Source: Poindextera sp963719975 (GTDB taxonomy: Bacteria > Pseudomonadota > Alphaproteobacteria > Caulobacterales > Caulobacteraceae). Taken from it: a stretch of DNA of 64,000 nt. Positions 47,276 to 56,102 of this stretch are shown here, piece after piece. The notes beneath the pieces are model-generated. The model was not told the origin of the DNA and ran no database searches. It saw only the letters and a list, made by a program, of their open reading frames with translations. Position 1 is the stretch's first letter; the number at the start of each line of letters is the position of its first letter. Both the position numbers and the translations under genes were made by a program. The stretch is from positions 62,001 through 126,000 of the forward strand of contig CAVRED010000010.1 in assembly GCA_963719975.1 (NCBI GenBank), written 5' to 3'.

Positions 47276-48505
47276 TCATCGCATCGCGATGGCGTTTTCC
47301 TTGTTGGGGTCGGGCAGGCCGAGGATGCGGCGGGAGATGATGTTCCACTGCACCTCTTGAGATCCGCCGGCGATGCCGCCGGCCTTCGATGACAGTACGA
47401 GCCTGGTCGCCGCCAGCTCCTCGGGCGTGAAGTCTTCGCCCTCCCAGCCGACGCCCTGGTGGCCCATGATCTCCATGGTCAGCTCCGCCCCGTCGCGGCG
47501 CAGGAACGAGCCGACGTTCTTGATGATCGAGGTCGTCGCGCTCGGGCCGCGGTTGGAGCCTCTCGCCTCGGCCTGCGCCCGCGCCAGGGTCTGCTGGAAC
47601 GCCTTGGCGTCCATTTCGTAGTTGATGATCCGCTGGCGCAGGTCGGCATCGGCGATGCGGCCGCTCTCGTCGACCCCGACGTAGTGCTTGGCGAGGTTGG
47701 GAAGCTGGGCTTTCGGATCGGCGCGGGCGCTCGCCGCCCCCGATCCGATGCCGTTCCGCTCGTGCTGCAGGAGGCGCTTGGCGATGGTCCAGCCGCCGTT
47801 CAGCGGCGGCACCAGGTTGTCCTTTGGCACCTTTACGTCGGTGAAGAAGGTCTCGCAGAAGGGCGACGCGCCGGAGATGAGCTTGATCGGCCGCGGATCG
47901 ACGCCGGGCGTGCGCATGTCGATCAGGAGGAAGCTGATCCCCTCGTGCTTCTTCGTCTGGTCGGTGCGCACGAGGCAAAAGCACCAGTCGGCGTATTGCG
48001 CGCCGCTGGTCCAGATCTTCTGGCCATTGACCAGGAAGTGGTCGCCCTTGTCCTCGGCCTTGGTCGAGAGGCCGGCGAGGTCGCTGCCGGCGCCGGGCTC
48101 GGAGAAGCCCTGGCACCAGCGGAGCTCGCCGCGGGTGATCGGCGGCAGGTGGCGTTTCTTCTGCTCCTCGGTGCCGTATTCCAGCAGGGTCGGGCCGAAC
48201 ATCATCACGCCCATGCCGCCGATGGGGTTCCAGGCGCCGGCGCGGTTCATCTCCTCGCGCAGCACGATCGCCTCGGACTGGCTCAGCCCGCCGCCGCCGT
48301 AGGCCTTCGGCCAGGTCGGCACGCCCCAACCGACCTCGCCCATGCGCTTGCGCCAGAGGTCGTCGTCCGCGGTCTCCTCGCGGTCGCCGCCGACCGCCTG
48401 CGGGCCTAACGGGCCCTTGCCAGCGAGACTCTTGGGGAAGTTCTCGTCCAGCCAGGCGCGCGCCTCGGCGCGGAAGGCCTCTGTGTCTCCGCCAAAGTCG
48501 GCCAT
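47276..48505 (-). CDS. Acyl-CoA dehydrogenase
   Basis: An intact 409-residue flavoprotein with helical N-terminal domain, the beta-domain signature WCQGFSEPGAGSDLAGLSTK and WTSGAQYADWCFCLVRTDQT, and C-terminal helices ending GSQEVQWNIISRRILGLP. It catalyses FAD-dependent alpha,beta-dehydrogenation of acyl-CoA. The long insert and the position of the acidic residue suggest the FadE17/steroid-side-chain-like branch common in Sphingomonadales and Caulobacterales. It is divergent from the MaoC-like gene. Confidence 0.88.
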   Translation of the reverse strand: MADFGGDTEAFRAEARAWLDENFPKSLAGKGPLGPQAVGGDREETADDDLWRKRMGEVGWGVPTWPKAYGGGGLSQSEAIVLREEMNRAGAWNPIGGMGVMMFGPTLLEYGTEEQKKRHLPPITRGELRWCQGFSEPGAGSDLAGLSTKAEDKGDHFLVNGQKIWTSGAQYADWCFCLVRTDQTKKHEGISFLLIDMRTPGVDPRPIKLISGASPFCETFFTDVKVPKDNLVPPLNGGWTIAKRLLQHERNGIGSGAASARADPKAQLPNLAKHYVGVDESGRIADADLRQRIINYEMDAKAFQQTLARAQAEARGSNRGPSATTSIIKNVGSFLRRDGAELTMEIMGHQGVGWEGEDFTPEELAATRLVLSSKAGGIAGGSQEVQWNIISRRILGLPDPNKENAIAMR

Positions 48506-48629
48506 GGCGTTCCTCCTGATCTTGTCTTTGCGTTCAACGCTAGGACCGGGCGCGCCATAGCGTCAACGCCCGGCCTTGACGAATGCGGCCATGGGGATGA
48601 ACTGGCCGGAAAGGGAAGAGGAGACGGCC

Positions 48630-49523
48630 ATGAGCGAGACGCAAACGCTGCTCGAAGGCGAGTTCAAGAGCCCGCGCAACATGTTCCAGGCGAACGCCGA
48701 GACCCGGGCGGCCGCGGAGCGCCAGGCGCGCGGCGCCGGATCCATCCACGACGACGCGGTCGCCACCAAACTGGGCTTCAAGGGCGGCACGGTTCCGGGC
48801 TCGGTGCACATGAACCAGCTCGCGCCGCTGATCGTGAAGATCTACGGCGAGCGGTGGTTCGAGCGCGGGAGCCTCTCGTCCTTCTTCACCCAGGCGACGG
48901 TCGACAACGAGCGCGTGCGGGCGACCGCCGAAGCGGGCGAGGAGCGCGCCCGGCTGCGCCAATACAACGAGCCGGGCGACCAGATCTCGGAGAACACCGC
49001 CAGCCTCGACCCGGAAGATCCCGGCGCGGAGCTCGTGCGGCGCATGGCCATGCAGGAGCCGGCGGCCGCGGGGCGCCTGCGCATCCTGGCCGAATTCAAG
49101 GTGGGCGACGAGACGCTCGACACGCCGGTCAAAGTCGACCGCAAGACGCTGCTGGCCCAGCTCGACACCATCACCGAGGAGCTGCCGCTCTACCGCGAGA
49201 AGGGCGTTCTGCCGCCGGGCCTTGTCATCCACCTCGCCCACCTGGCGCGCGGCAGCGTGCTGGCGCGGCAGAAAACGGCGGTCGGTCTGTTCGGCGCGCT
49301 CGAGATCCGCAACCTCGCCGGCCCGGTCCTGGCCGACGTCGACTATCTGGCGCGGACGAAGGTGCTGAAGCTCTCGGAAAGCCCCAAGACCGAGAACATC
49401 TGGTACGACGTCACCCTCGCCGACGCGAAGACCAAGACCGACGTCGCCGTCGTGCGCTTCCAGATCCGCCTGATGAAAGGCTCCTCCCCGCTTTGGGCCG
49501 AGGAGATGAAGGCGAAGGCCTAG
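48630..49523 (+). CDS. MaoC-like hot-dog-fold protein
   Basis: A 297-residue protein starting MSETQTLLEGEFKSPRNMFQ, eight bases after AAGAGGAG. It has IHDDAVATKLGFKGGTVPGS, the hydratase-like His-Asp motif of double-hot-dog MaoC proteins, followed by FTQATVDNERVRATAEAG. The second half is helical then beta. Divergence from acyl-CoA dehydrogenase suggests it hydrates enoyl-CoA or binds an acyl chain in the same pathway; the activity is not certain because the second motif is weak. Confidence 0.65.
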   Translation: MSETQTLLEGEFKSPRNMFQANAETRAAAERQARGAGSIHDDAVATKLGFKGGTVPGSVHMNQLAPLIVKIYGERWFERGSLSSFFTQATVDNERVRATAEAGEERARLRQYNEPGDQISENTASLDPEDPGAELVRRMAMQEPAAAGRLRILAEFKVGDETLDTPVKVDRKTLLAQLDTITEELPLYREKGVLPPGLVIHLAHLARGSVLARQKTAVGLFGALEIRNLAGPVLADVDYLARTKVLKLSESPKTENIWYDVTLADAKTKTDVAVVRFQIRLMKGSSPLWAEEMKAKA

Positions 49524-49566
49524 CGTCCGGCGCTTGCGGCGCGGGCCGGCTTGGCCGATAAAACAA

Positions 49567-49778
49567 CCTGGACGGTTCTCCCGGGAATCCGGGGGCCAAG
49601 AGGGAATGCGGTGCGGGGCTAGCCCCAAATCCGCGCTGTGCCCGCAACTGTAGGCGGCGAGGCCTCGGGTCCATTTCACGCTCCTTAGCGGGGCGTGACG
49701 CCACTGGCGCTCTCACGCGCTGGGAAGGCGAGGGCCCGAACGCCAAAGACCCGCAAGTCAGGAGACCTGCCGTCCAGG
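49567..49778 (+). promoter_or_regulatory. Cobalamin (B12) riboswitch
   Basis: The leader has the hallmark elements in order: P1 CCTGGACGG pairing with CCGTCCAGG at the end (nine bases, perfect), AAGAGGGAATGCGGTG, CCGCGCTGTGCCCGCAACTG, CCACTG and GGGAAGGCG, and the B12 box-like AAGTCAGGAGACCTGCC. Binding of adenosylcobalamin to this RNA normally shuts off the downstream gene. Between it and the ATG at 49927 lie about 150 bases of GC-rich sequence able to form expression-platform hairpins. It controls the TonB-dependent receptor. Confidence 0.95.
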
Positions 49779-49926
49779 TCGCTCGTCCGGGGGTCCGGGT
49801 CCAGACTCCAGGCGCGGGAACGGCTTGCCTGGCAAGCTGTCCGTCGCAGCGGCAAACGACCGCCGCTGCGCCCCTAGCGATCCCCGCTTCTGGCGTGACC
49901 GGTCCAAACGAAAGGACGGACGCGCC

Positions 49927-51804
49927 ATGCAACGCGCAACAGGACCCCTTCTCGCATCGGCCGCCATCGCGGCCGCGATCGGCGGCGCAAGCGCCGCCCA
50001 CGCCCAGGACGCCGGGGCCCCCGACGTCGTCGTCACCGCCGAACGCGTGCCAGCGGCGACGCTGGCCTCGACGCCAGACGCCTACATCATCACCGACAAG
50101 GACATCCAGGCGGTGGGGGCCATCTTCGCCTCCGACATCCTGACCATGGCCCCCGGGGTGACTCTGAGCACAAGCGGGCCGTTCGGCGGCGTCACCGGCG
50201 TCTCCATCCGCGGCGCCACCGACGACAAGACGCTGGTCCTGATCGACGGCGTGCCGGTGAACGACGCCTCGCAGCCGGAGGGCGGCTTCGACTTCGGGCC
50301 GCTGGACCTCGGCGACATCGCCAAGGTCGAGGTGCTGACCGGGCCGCAGGGCGCGCTCTGGGGCTCCGACGCCATCGGCGGGGTCATCGCCTTCACCACC
50401 GCCGAGCCCAAGGGGTTCAGCCTCGAGGCCGAAGGCGGATCGCTCGACACCGGGCGTATCGCCGCCTCGGCGGGAGCGAGCGAGCCCGCATGGGCGGTTG
50501 GCGTCTCGGCGGCCGGGTTCACGACCGCCGGCGTCTCCGCCGCCGACGTGCGGAACAACTACGCCCGCTTTGGCCTGCCCGGACTGCACAACAGCGAAGC
50601 CGACGGCGACCAGGAAAGCACGGTGGGCGTGCGCGGCCGCTGGACGCCGTCGGACGCCTTCGAGCTCGACGGTCAGCTGCGCTGGAACCACGCCCGCACC
50701 AGCATCGACGGCTTCCCGCCGCCGGCCTTCCTGTTCTCCGACACCAACGACGTGCAGATCAGCGACAGCGTCGAGGCCTCCCTGCGCGCCCGCTTCCGCG
50801 GGCCGTTGGGTCTTGCCAACGAAGTCAGCGTCTCGAGCTACGACCTCGAGCGGGGCGACCATGGCGAGTCCGGCGTGTTCGGCTTCGACGCCCGCCGGCA
50901 AGTCTATCGCTGGACGGTGGCGAAGGGGGCCGAGAGCGACGCGGTGTCGGCGATCGTCGGGGTCGAACGCGAGAACACGGCGGCCAATCTCTCGACCGGC
51001 GCGCGATTCGACCTGGGGGCGACCTCCGCCTTCGCCCTGGCGCGCGCCAAACCTCTCCCGCCACTGACGCTCCTGGTCGGGCTGCGCTACGACGCCCCCG
51101 ACCGCTTCCGCGCCCAAACCACGGCCCGGATCGGCGCGACCTGGGCTCTGCCGCTGGGCTTCAGCGTGCAGGGCTCGTTCGACCAGGGCTTCAAGACTCC
51201 GACGATCAGCGAGACGGCGTGCGACTTCTGCTTCGCCCCGCCCGTTCCCTTAAGGCCCGAGCATGCCCAGGGCTACGACGGCGGCGTCGGCTGGCGCTCG
51301 CCGGACGGGCGGATCGACGTGCGGGCGACGGCCTACGCGCTGGACGTGACCGACCAGCTGGCCTTCGTCGCCGGCCGCTACGTCAATATCGCCCGCACGC
51401 GCTCGCGCGGCGTCGAGGCGGAGGGCGAGGCCGCGCTGGGCTGGGGCCTGCGCGTCCGCGCGACCTACAGCTACACCGACGCGATCGACGCGACGACGCG
51501 CATCAACCTGCGGCGCGTTCCGCTGAACGGCGGGTCGGTGACGCTGTTCTGGGCGCATGGCCCGCTCGATGCGGCGCTGAGCGTGCGGGCGGAGGGGCAG
51601 GACCTGGACACCGACCTCGACGGGTTCACGCCGGCGGTGCGGCCCAGTTTCGCCGTGGCCGACCTTGCCGGCGGCTATGCGCTGAACCGCCGCGTCAGGC
51701 TGACGGCGCGCATCGCCAACTTGACCGACGCCCGCTACGAGCAGGCGTTCGGCTTCGGCGAGCCCGGGCGGACGTTCCTGGTCGGGCTGAAGGTGAGCGA
51801 CTAG
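49927..51804 (+). CDS. btuB: TonB-dependent receptor, BtuB-like vitamin B12 transporter
   Basis: An intact 625-residue outer-membrane receptor: signal peptide ending SAAHAQDAG, a TonB-box-like PDVVVTAERV, plug domain (DILTMAPGVTLSTSGPFGGV, SIRGATDDKTLVLIDGVPVN, VEVLTGPQGALWGSDAIGGV) and a barrel ending FGEPGRTFLVGLKVSD. The upstream cobalamin riboswitch strongly indicates cobalamin or cobinamide as its substrate. The 3' end overlaps the convergent aldo/keto reductase by four bases. No inner-membrane btuCD genes are in view. Confidence 0.88.
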   Translation: MQRATGPLLASAAIAAAIGGASAAHAQDAGAPDVVVTAERVPAATLASTPDAYIITDKDIQAVGAIFASDILTMAPGVTLSTSGPFGGVTGVSIRGATDDKTLVLIDGVPVNDASQPEGGFDFGPLDLGDIAKVEVLTGPQGALWGSDAIGGVIAFTTAEPKGFSLEAEGGSLDTGRIAASAGASEPAWAVGVSAAGFTTAGVSAADVRNNYARFGLPGLHNSEADGDQESTVGVRGRWTPSDAFELDGQLRWNHARTSIDGFPPPAFLFSDTNDVQISDSVEASLRARFRGPLGLANEVSVSSYDLERGDHGESGVFGFDARRQVYRWTVAKGAESDAVSAIVGVERENTAANLSTGARFDLGATSAFALARAKPLPPLTLLVGLRYDAPDRFRAQTTARIGATWALPLGFSVQGSFDQGFKTPTISETACDFCFAPPVPLRPEHAQGYDGGVGWRSPDGRIDVRATAYALDVTDQLAFVAGRYVNIARTRSRGVEAEGEAALGWGLRVRATYSYTDAIDATTRINLRRVPLNGGSVTLFWAHGPLDAALSVRAEGQDLDTDLDGFTPAVRPSFAVADLAGGYALNRRVRLTARIANLTDARYEQAFGFGEPGRTFLVGLKVSD

Positions 51805-52676
51805 GCGGCGGCCCAGCGGTCGGCGTCGTGGGCGGCCTCGTCGTCGAGCGCCATCTCGGTCCAGTCGAGGTCCGGCGGGGGGCTGAGCGCCGCGGCGATG
51901 ATCGCCTGCAATTCGGCCGCGCTGGCGATGCCAACGAGCACCGACGATGCCTCGGGGCGCGAGAGGGCAAAGCCCAGCGCCGCCTGCAGCGGGTCCGAGC
52001 GCCCCTCGGCGATCATGCGGCGGGCCCGGGACAGCCGCGAGGCGGCGCCCTTGAGCGGTCCTGGAATGCGGTCCGGGGGCAGGAAGAGCAGCCCCTGGAG
52101 GAAGATCGAGCGCAGCTGAACCTCGACGCCCCACTCGGCGATGGTGGCCAGCGTGCCGTCGACCAGGAGGCGCTGGTCGAGCAGGCTGGCTGGCGCCTGG
52201 ACGATGTCTGGCTTGAAGCGCTTGACGATCCCGACCGGGTCGTCGGAGGCGAACACCGAGACGCCGACCAGCTCGAACAATCCCTCGTCGCGCAGCTTCA
52301 GGAGCCGCGTCCAGACCTCGTCGCCATGCGGGCCGAAGAGATCCCCGGCGCTCTGCACAACGACGGCTTCGGCGCGGGGCAGGTCGAGCCGGCGCAGCGT
52401 CGCGCGCGCCTCGGCCTCGACGTAGTCCGGTCCGCGATCGGCGCGCGCGGTCTTGATCACGACACGGAAGCGGCAGGGCCTGGGCAGTTGCTGGCCGATG
52501 ACCTCCTCGGCGTAGGTCGCGCCAACGCTGGTGTCGAAGACGGTTAAGCCCGAACGGGCCGCTATGCTTAAGATCTCGCCCACTTCGGCCTCGGGCGAGC
52601 GGCCCCGGGCGATTTGCGAGCCGCCAAGGCGAAACTGCGCGGCTCCAAAGCCCAGCTTGGAAAGCGATACGCTCAC
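51801..52676 (-). CDS. Aldo/keto reductase-like protein lacking the catalytic His
   Basis: A 291-residue TIM-barrel protein with LGFGAAQFRLGG, TVFDTSVGATYAEEVIG (Asp48, Tyr55) and VVIKTARAD (Lys75). The fourth tetrad position, normally His in (L/V)HxxD, is Gln108 in VVVQSAGDL. The start is taken as GTG (VSVSLSKLG) because the upstream open frame lacks similarity. With three of four residues kept it may be a variant enzyme of the polysaccharide/flagellar AKR branch or a non-catalytic relative. It is convergent with the B12 receptor. Confidence 0.72.
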   Translation of the reverse strand: MSVSLSKLGFGAAQFRLGGSQIARGRSPEAEVGEILSIAARSGLTVFDTSVGATYAEEVIGQQLPRPCRFRVVIKTARADRGPDYVEAEARATLRRLDLPRAEAVVVQSAGDLFGPHGDEVWTRLLKLRDEGLFELVGVSVFASDDPVGIVKRFKPDIVQAPASLLDQRLLVDGTLATIAEWGVEVQLRSIFLQGLLFLPPDRIPGPLKGAASRLSRARRMIAEGRSDPLQAALGFALSRPEASSVLVGIASAAELQAIIAAALSPPPDLDWTEMALDDEAAHDADRWAAA

Positions 52677-52848
52677 GGAAGAACCCCACCGACGGCTTTT
52701 CGCCTTGATCAGGGCGTCCAAAATGGCCGGAAACGATTAAGGAAGCGGAATTGAGGGCGGTTAATGCCCTCTGAAGACTGAGGTCTCGGCGACCGAACGC
52801 ATGAGACGGCGCTTGACGCCGGCGCGAACGCCCCCAACCTCTGACGCG

Positions 52849-53931
52849 ATGGATTTGACCCTGCCGGTCTGGCCGCTGTTCGGGCTCGCCGAGGACGTGC
52901 GGCCGGCGCTGCGCCGCGCGGTGAGCGCCGGCGAGCCCGCGGCGCTGGTCACTTTGTGCAAGGTCGAGGGCGGCGGACCGCGGCCGCCCGGCACCCAGAT
53001 GGTGTTCGCCGACGGCCTGGTGGCGGGCTTCCTCTCCGGCGGCTGCGTCGAGGGCGACGTGGCCATCCACGCCTCGGAGACGCTGGGCGACGGCGAGCCG
53101 CGCCGGCTGGTCTACGGCGAGGGCGGGCCGTGGCCGGACATTCGCCTGCTGTGCGGGGCCAGGATCGAGATCCTTGTCGAGCGGATCGCGCCCGACGATG
53201 CCGCCGTGGGGAGGCTCTTTGCGCTCACCGATGCGCGCCAGCCGGCGGTCTGGAGCACCGACGGCAAGGACCGCACGGTCGAGCCGGGCTCGACGGTTCC
53301 GAGCGAGGTCTGCCTCGTCTCCGACGAGCCCTTCCTGATGACCCGGCTCTACGAGCCGACGCCGAAGCTGGCGGTGGTCGGGGCCGATCCCACGGCGCTG
53401 GCGATCGCCAGCCTGGGCGCCCAGGCTGGATTCGAGACCACGCTGATCCGCCCCAAGGGGCCGATCGAGCCGCCGCCGCTGGCCGGCGTCGCCTACAGCA
53501 GAGCCGAGCCGGCCGAGGCGCTGGCGCGGATGGGCGTCGACCCGTGGACCGCCATCGCCATCGCCACCCACGACTGGGACACCGACCAGGACGCGCTGGT
53601 CGCCTCAATGCCGACCGCCGCCTCCTACATCGGCGTGCTCGGCGCGCGCCGGCGCCTCCCGGAGCGCTACGCCAGGCTGAGGGCCGCGGGCGCGAGCGAG
53701 GCGGATCTGGCGCGACTGCACGCGCCGATCGGACTCGATCTCGGCGGCAAGGCGCCCTGGGAGGTCGCGGTGGCGGTGATCGGCGAGATCGTCGCCGAGC
53801 GAACGCAATCCTACAGCCGGTCGAGCGGGAGGATGTCGACCACGGCGCCCGCCGCTGCGGCGGGAGCGCCGACGCCGCGGCGGATGAGCGCGCCGGCTTC
53901 GGCGAACACCTTCACCAGCGACGAGTCCTGA
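52849..53931 (+). CDS. XdhC/CoxI family protein (molybdoenzyme accessory)
   Basis: The N-terminal XdhC domain reads TLCKVEGGGPRPPGTQMVFA and VAGFLSGGCVEGDVA; the C-terminal Rossmann domain has LAVVGADPTALAIASLGA and IAIATHDWDTDQDALV, SYIGVLGARRRLPERY. XdhC binds molybdenum cofactor, promotes its sulfuration and inserts it into xanthine dehydrogenase-type enzymes, one of which ends this window. The C-terminal 39 residues (SRSSGRMSTTAP...) overlap the convergent moeA gene by 121 bases and look non-native; the protein may really stop near QSYS after a small indel. Confidence 0.82.
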   Translation: MDLTLPVWPLFGLAEDVRPALRRAVSAGEPAALVTLCKVEGGGPRPPGTQMVFADGLVAGFLSGGCVEGDVAIHASETLGDGEPRRLVYGEGGPWPDIRLLCGARIEILVERIAPDDAAVGRLFALTDARQPAVWSTDGKDRTVEPGSTVPSEVCLVSDEPFLMTRLYEPTPKLAVVGADPTALAIASLGAQAGFETTLIRPKGPIEPPPLAGVAYSRAEPAEALARMGVDPWTAIAIATHDWDTDQDALVASMPTAASYIGVLGARRRLPERYARLRAAGASEADLARLHAPIGLDLGGKAPWEVAVAVIGEIVAERTQSYSRSSGRMSTTAPAAAAGAPTPRRMSAPASANTFTSDES

Positions 53932-54998
53932 TCGAGCATCGCCTCGACGACCTGAACGCCATCGACCGACGACAGCCGCCCCCGCATCCAGTGCTCGCGG
54001 CCGCCGTTGGCGGGAATCGCGGCGCCGAGGCGGGCGGTGGCGAGCCTCGGACCGGGCTCGGCGCCCTGCATCGCGGCCAGCAGCGGTCGCAGGAACAGCT
54101 CGGCGCACACCAGCGCCGAGGCCGGATTGCCGGGCAGGCCGAGCACGCGCCGGCCGTCGGCCAGCACGCCGAACCAGGTCGGTTTGCCCGGCCGCATGCG
54201 CACGGTCTCGACGCTGAGCTCAAGGCCAAGGTTGGCGAGGGCTGGCTTGACCAGGTCGTGGTCGCCGACCGAGGCCCCGCCGAGCGTCACGACCAGGTCG
54301 CCGCCGGCCCCAGCCACCGTGCGCGCGATGGCCGCGGCGTCGTCTCCCGCGCGGAGCAGCACCGGCGCCGCGCCGCCCCATCGCTCGATCAGGCGCGCGA
54401 GCGTCGGGCCGCCGGAATCGAAGATCTGGTCGGGACCCGGATGGCCCCCAGGCGGGACGATCTCCTCGCCGGTGGAGACGAGAACGATCTTGATCGGCCG
54501 GGCCGTCTCGAGCTCGGCGCGGCCCGCGGCGGCGGCGAGGCCAATGCGCCATGCGTCCAGCCGCGCGCCGCGCTCGAGCAGGGTCTGGCCCTTGCGAAAG
54601 TCGCCGCCGGCGGGGCGGATATAGTCGCCGCGATCGCCGGGCGGGGGCGTGGCGAGGCGCCCAGCCGCGGCGCTTGCCTCCTCCTGGATCACCACCCGAT
54701 CGGCGCCGGCGGGAACCGGCGCGCCGGTGAAGATGCGCACCGCCTCGCCAGGCTTCAGCGTCTGGGCGTAGGCGCGTCCGGCGGCGCTCTCGCCGACGAT
54801 GCCGAAGTCCACGCCGTCGCCGGCGACCGCCCATCCGTCCATGGCCGAGGCGTTGAACGGCGGCTGGTCGCGCGCGGCTGTGATCGTCTCGGCGAGCACG
54901 CGGCCGAAAGCGGCGTCCAGCGGGACGCGCTCGGCCGGCACGGCGAGCGCCAACGCCAGCATGCGGGCGCGCGCCTCCTCCACGGGAAGGTCGTTCAT
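53811..54998 (-). CDS. moeA: Molybdopterin molybdenumtransferase MoeA
   Basis: An intact 395-residue protein with PPFNASAMDGWAV, FTGAPVPAGADRVVIQEEA, STGEEIVPPGGHPGPDQIFD, VVTLGGASVGDHDLVKP and PGKPTWFGVL, GLPGNPASALVCAELFLRP. MoeA inserts molybdate into adenylated molybdopterin, releasing AMP. Its ATG overlaps the moaC stop (ATGA), and moaC in turn overlaps moaB, so moaB-moaC-moeA form a coupled operon. Confidence 0.93.
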   Translation of the reverse strand: MNDLPVEEARARMLALALAVPAERVPLDAAFGRVLAETITAARDQPPFNASAMDGWAVAGDGVDFGIVGESAAGRAYAQTLKPGEAVRIFTGAPVPAGADRVVIQEEASAAAGRLATPPPGDRGDYIRPAGGDFRKGQTLLERGARLDAWRIGLAAAAGRAELETARPIKIVLVSTGEEIVPPGGHPGPDQIFDSGGPTLARLIERWGGAAPVLLRAGDDAAAIARTVAGAGGDLVVTLGGASVGDHDLVKPALANLGLELSVETVRMRPGKPTWFGVLADGRRVLGLPGNPASALVCAELFLRPLLAAMQGAEPGPRLATARLGAAIPANGGREHWMRGRLSSVDGVQVVEAMLDQDSSLVKVFAEAGALIRRGVGAPAAAAGAVVDILPLDRL

Positions 54999-55477
54999 CG
55001 TTCGGTGCGGTGGAAGTCGCCCGAGGTCCCGCCGGTCTTGGAGATCAGCCGCACGCCCTCGATGCTCATGGCCTTATCGGCGCTCTTCAGCATGTCGTAG
55101 AGGGTCAGGCAGGCGACCGAAACGGCGGTCAGCGCCTCCATCTCGACGCCCGTCTGGCCGCTGGTCTTCACCCGCGCTGTGACGGCCAGGCCGAGGCCGC
55201 CGGCGTCCTTCGACACCTGCACGGCGATCTTCGACAGCGTCAGCGGATGGCACATGGGGATGAGATCGGACGTCCGCTTGGCCGCCATGACGCCAGCGAT
55301 CTCGGCCGCGGCGATCACGTCGCCCTTCTTCCAGCCGCCGGCGAGCGCCAGGGCCAGGGTCTCCGGCTTCATGCGCACCAGGCCCGCGGCCACCGCCTCG
55401 CGCTCGCTCACCGGCTTTTCGGAGACGTCGACCATGCGGGCGCGGCCGGTTTCGTCGATGTGGCTGAGCTCGCTCAT
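54995..55477 (-). CDS. moaC: Cyclic pyranopterin monophosphate synthase MoaC
   Basis: A 160-residue protein with MVDVSEKPVSEREAVAAG, IAGVMAAKRTSDLIPMCHPL and GVEMEALTAVSVACLTLYDM, all standard MoaC motifs, including the catalytic lysine in the KRTSDLIP segment and the LISKTGG end. MoaC rearranges the MoaA product into cyclic pyranopterin monophosphate. The ATG overlaps the moaB stop, and its stop overlaps the moeA ATG. Confidence 0.95.
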   Translation of the reverse strand: MSELSHIDETGRARMVDVSEKPVSEREAVAAGLVRMKPETLALALAGGWKKGDVIAAAEIAGVMAAKRTSDLIPMCHPLTLSKIAVQVSKDAGGLGLAVTARVKTSGQTGVEMEALTAVSVACLTLYDMLKSADKAMSIEGVRLISKTGGTSGDFHRTER

Positions 55478-56028
55478 TTCTCGTTCAGGCGCGGCATGAT
55501 CTCGATGAAATTGCAGGGCCGGTGGCGGCTGTCGAGCTGGGCCGAGATCACCTTGTCCCAGCCATCCTTCACCGCGCCGTTCGAGCCCGGCATGCAGAAG
55601 ACGAAGACCTCGCCGATGAGCCCGGCGGTGGCGCGCGACTGCAGCGTCGACAGGCCCACCGACTGGTAGCTGACCATGTGGAAGATCACCGAGAAGCCGT
55701 CGATGCGCTTGGAGAACAGGGGCTCGATGGCGTCGGGCGTGACGTCGCGGCCGGTCAGCCCCGTCCCGCCCGTGGTCAGGATCACGTCGACCTGGCCGGA
55801 GTTCACCCAGCCCATCACCTTGGCGCGGATGGCGACCTTCTCGTCTGGCACCAGCGCCCGGTCGGCCAGCTCGTGGCCCGCATCCTTGATCCGCTCGGCG
55901 AGCACGTGGCCCGAGGTGTCGCTCTCCTCGTCGCGGGTGTCGGAGACGGTGAGCACGGCGATGCGGACCGGCGTGAAGGGATAGCCTTCATCGATCTTGC
56001 CGCCGGGGGCGGGGAAAGGGGCATTCAT
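55474..56028 (-). CDS. moaB: Molybdopterin adenylyltransferase-type protein MoaB
   Basis: The 184-residue product has IAVLTVSDTRDEESDTSGHV, LTTGGTGLTGRDVTPDAIEP and SYQSVGLSTLQSRATAG, the MoaB/MogA fold that adenylates molybdopterin before metal insertion. The final segment GDWDKVISAQLDSRHRPCNF-type (here KDGWDKVISAQLDSRHRPC) is the MoaB variant. It is first of the coupled moaB-moaC-moeA run, 74 bases downstream of macB. Confidence 0.92.
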   Translation of the reverse strand: MNAPFPAPGGKIDEGYPFTPVRIAVLTVSDTRDEESDTSGHVLAERIKDAGHELADRALVPDEKVAIRAKVMGWVNSGQVDVILTTGGTGLTGRDVTPDAIEPLFSKRIDGFSVIFHMVSYQSVGLSTLQSRATAGLIGEVFVFCMPGSNGAVKDGWDKVISAQLDSRHRPCNFIEIMPRLNEK

Positions 56029-56102
56029 GGGCGATCTCCGGGTCTCGTGGCCATTCTATTCGAGGTCGCGCAAGTGTCCCAGCGCACCATTGCGGGTCGA
56101 CC

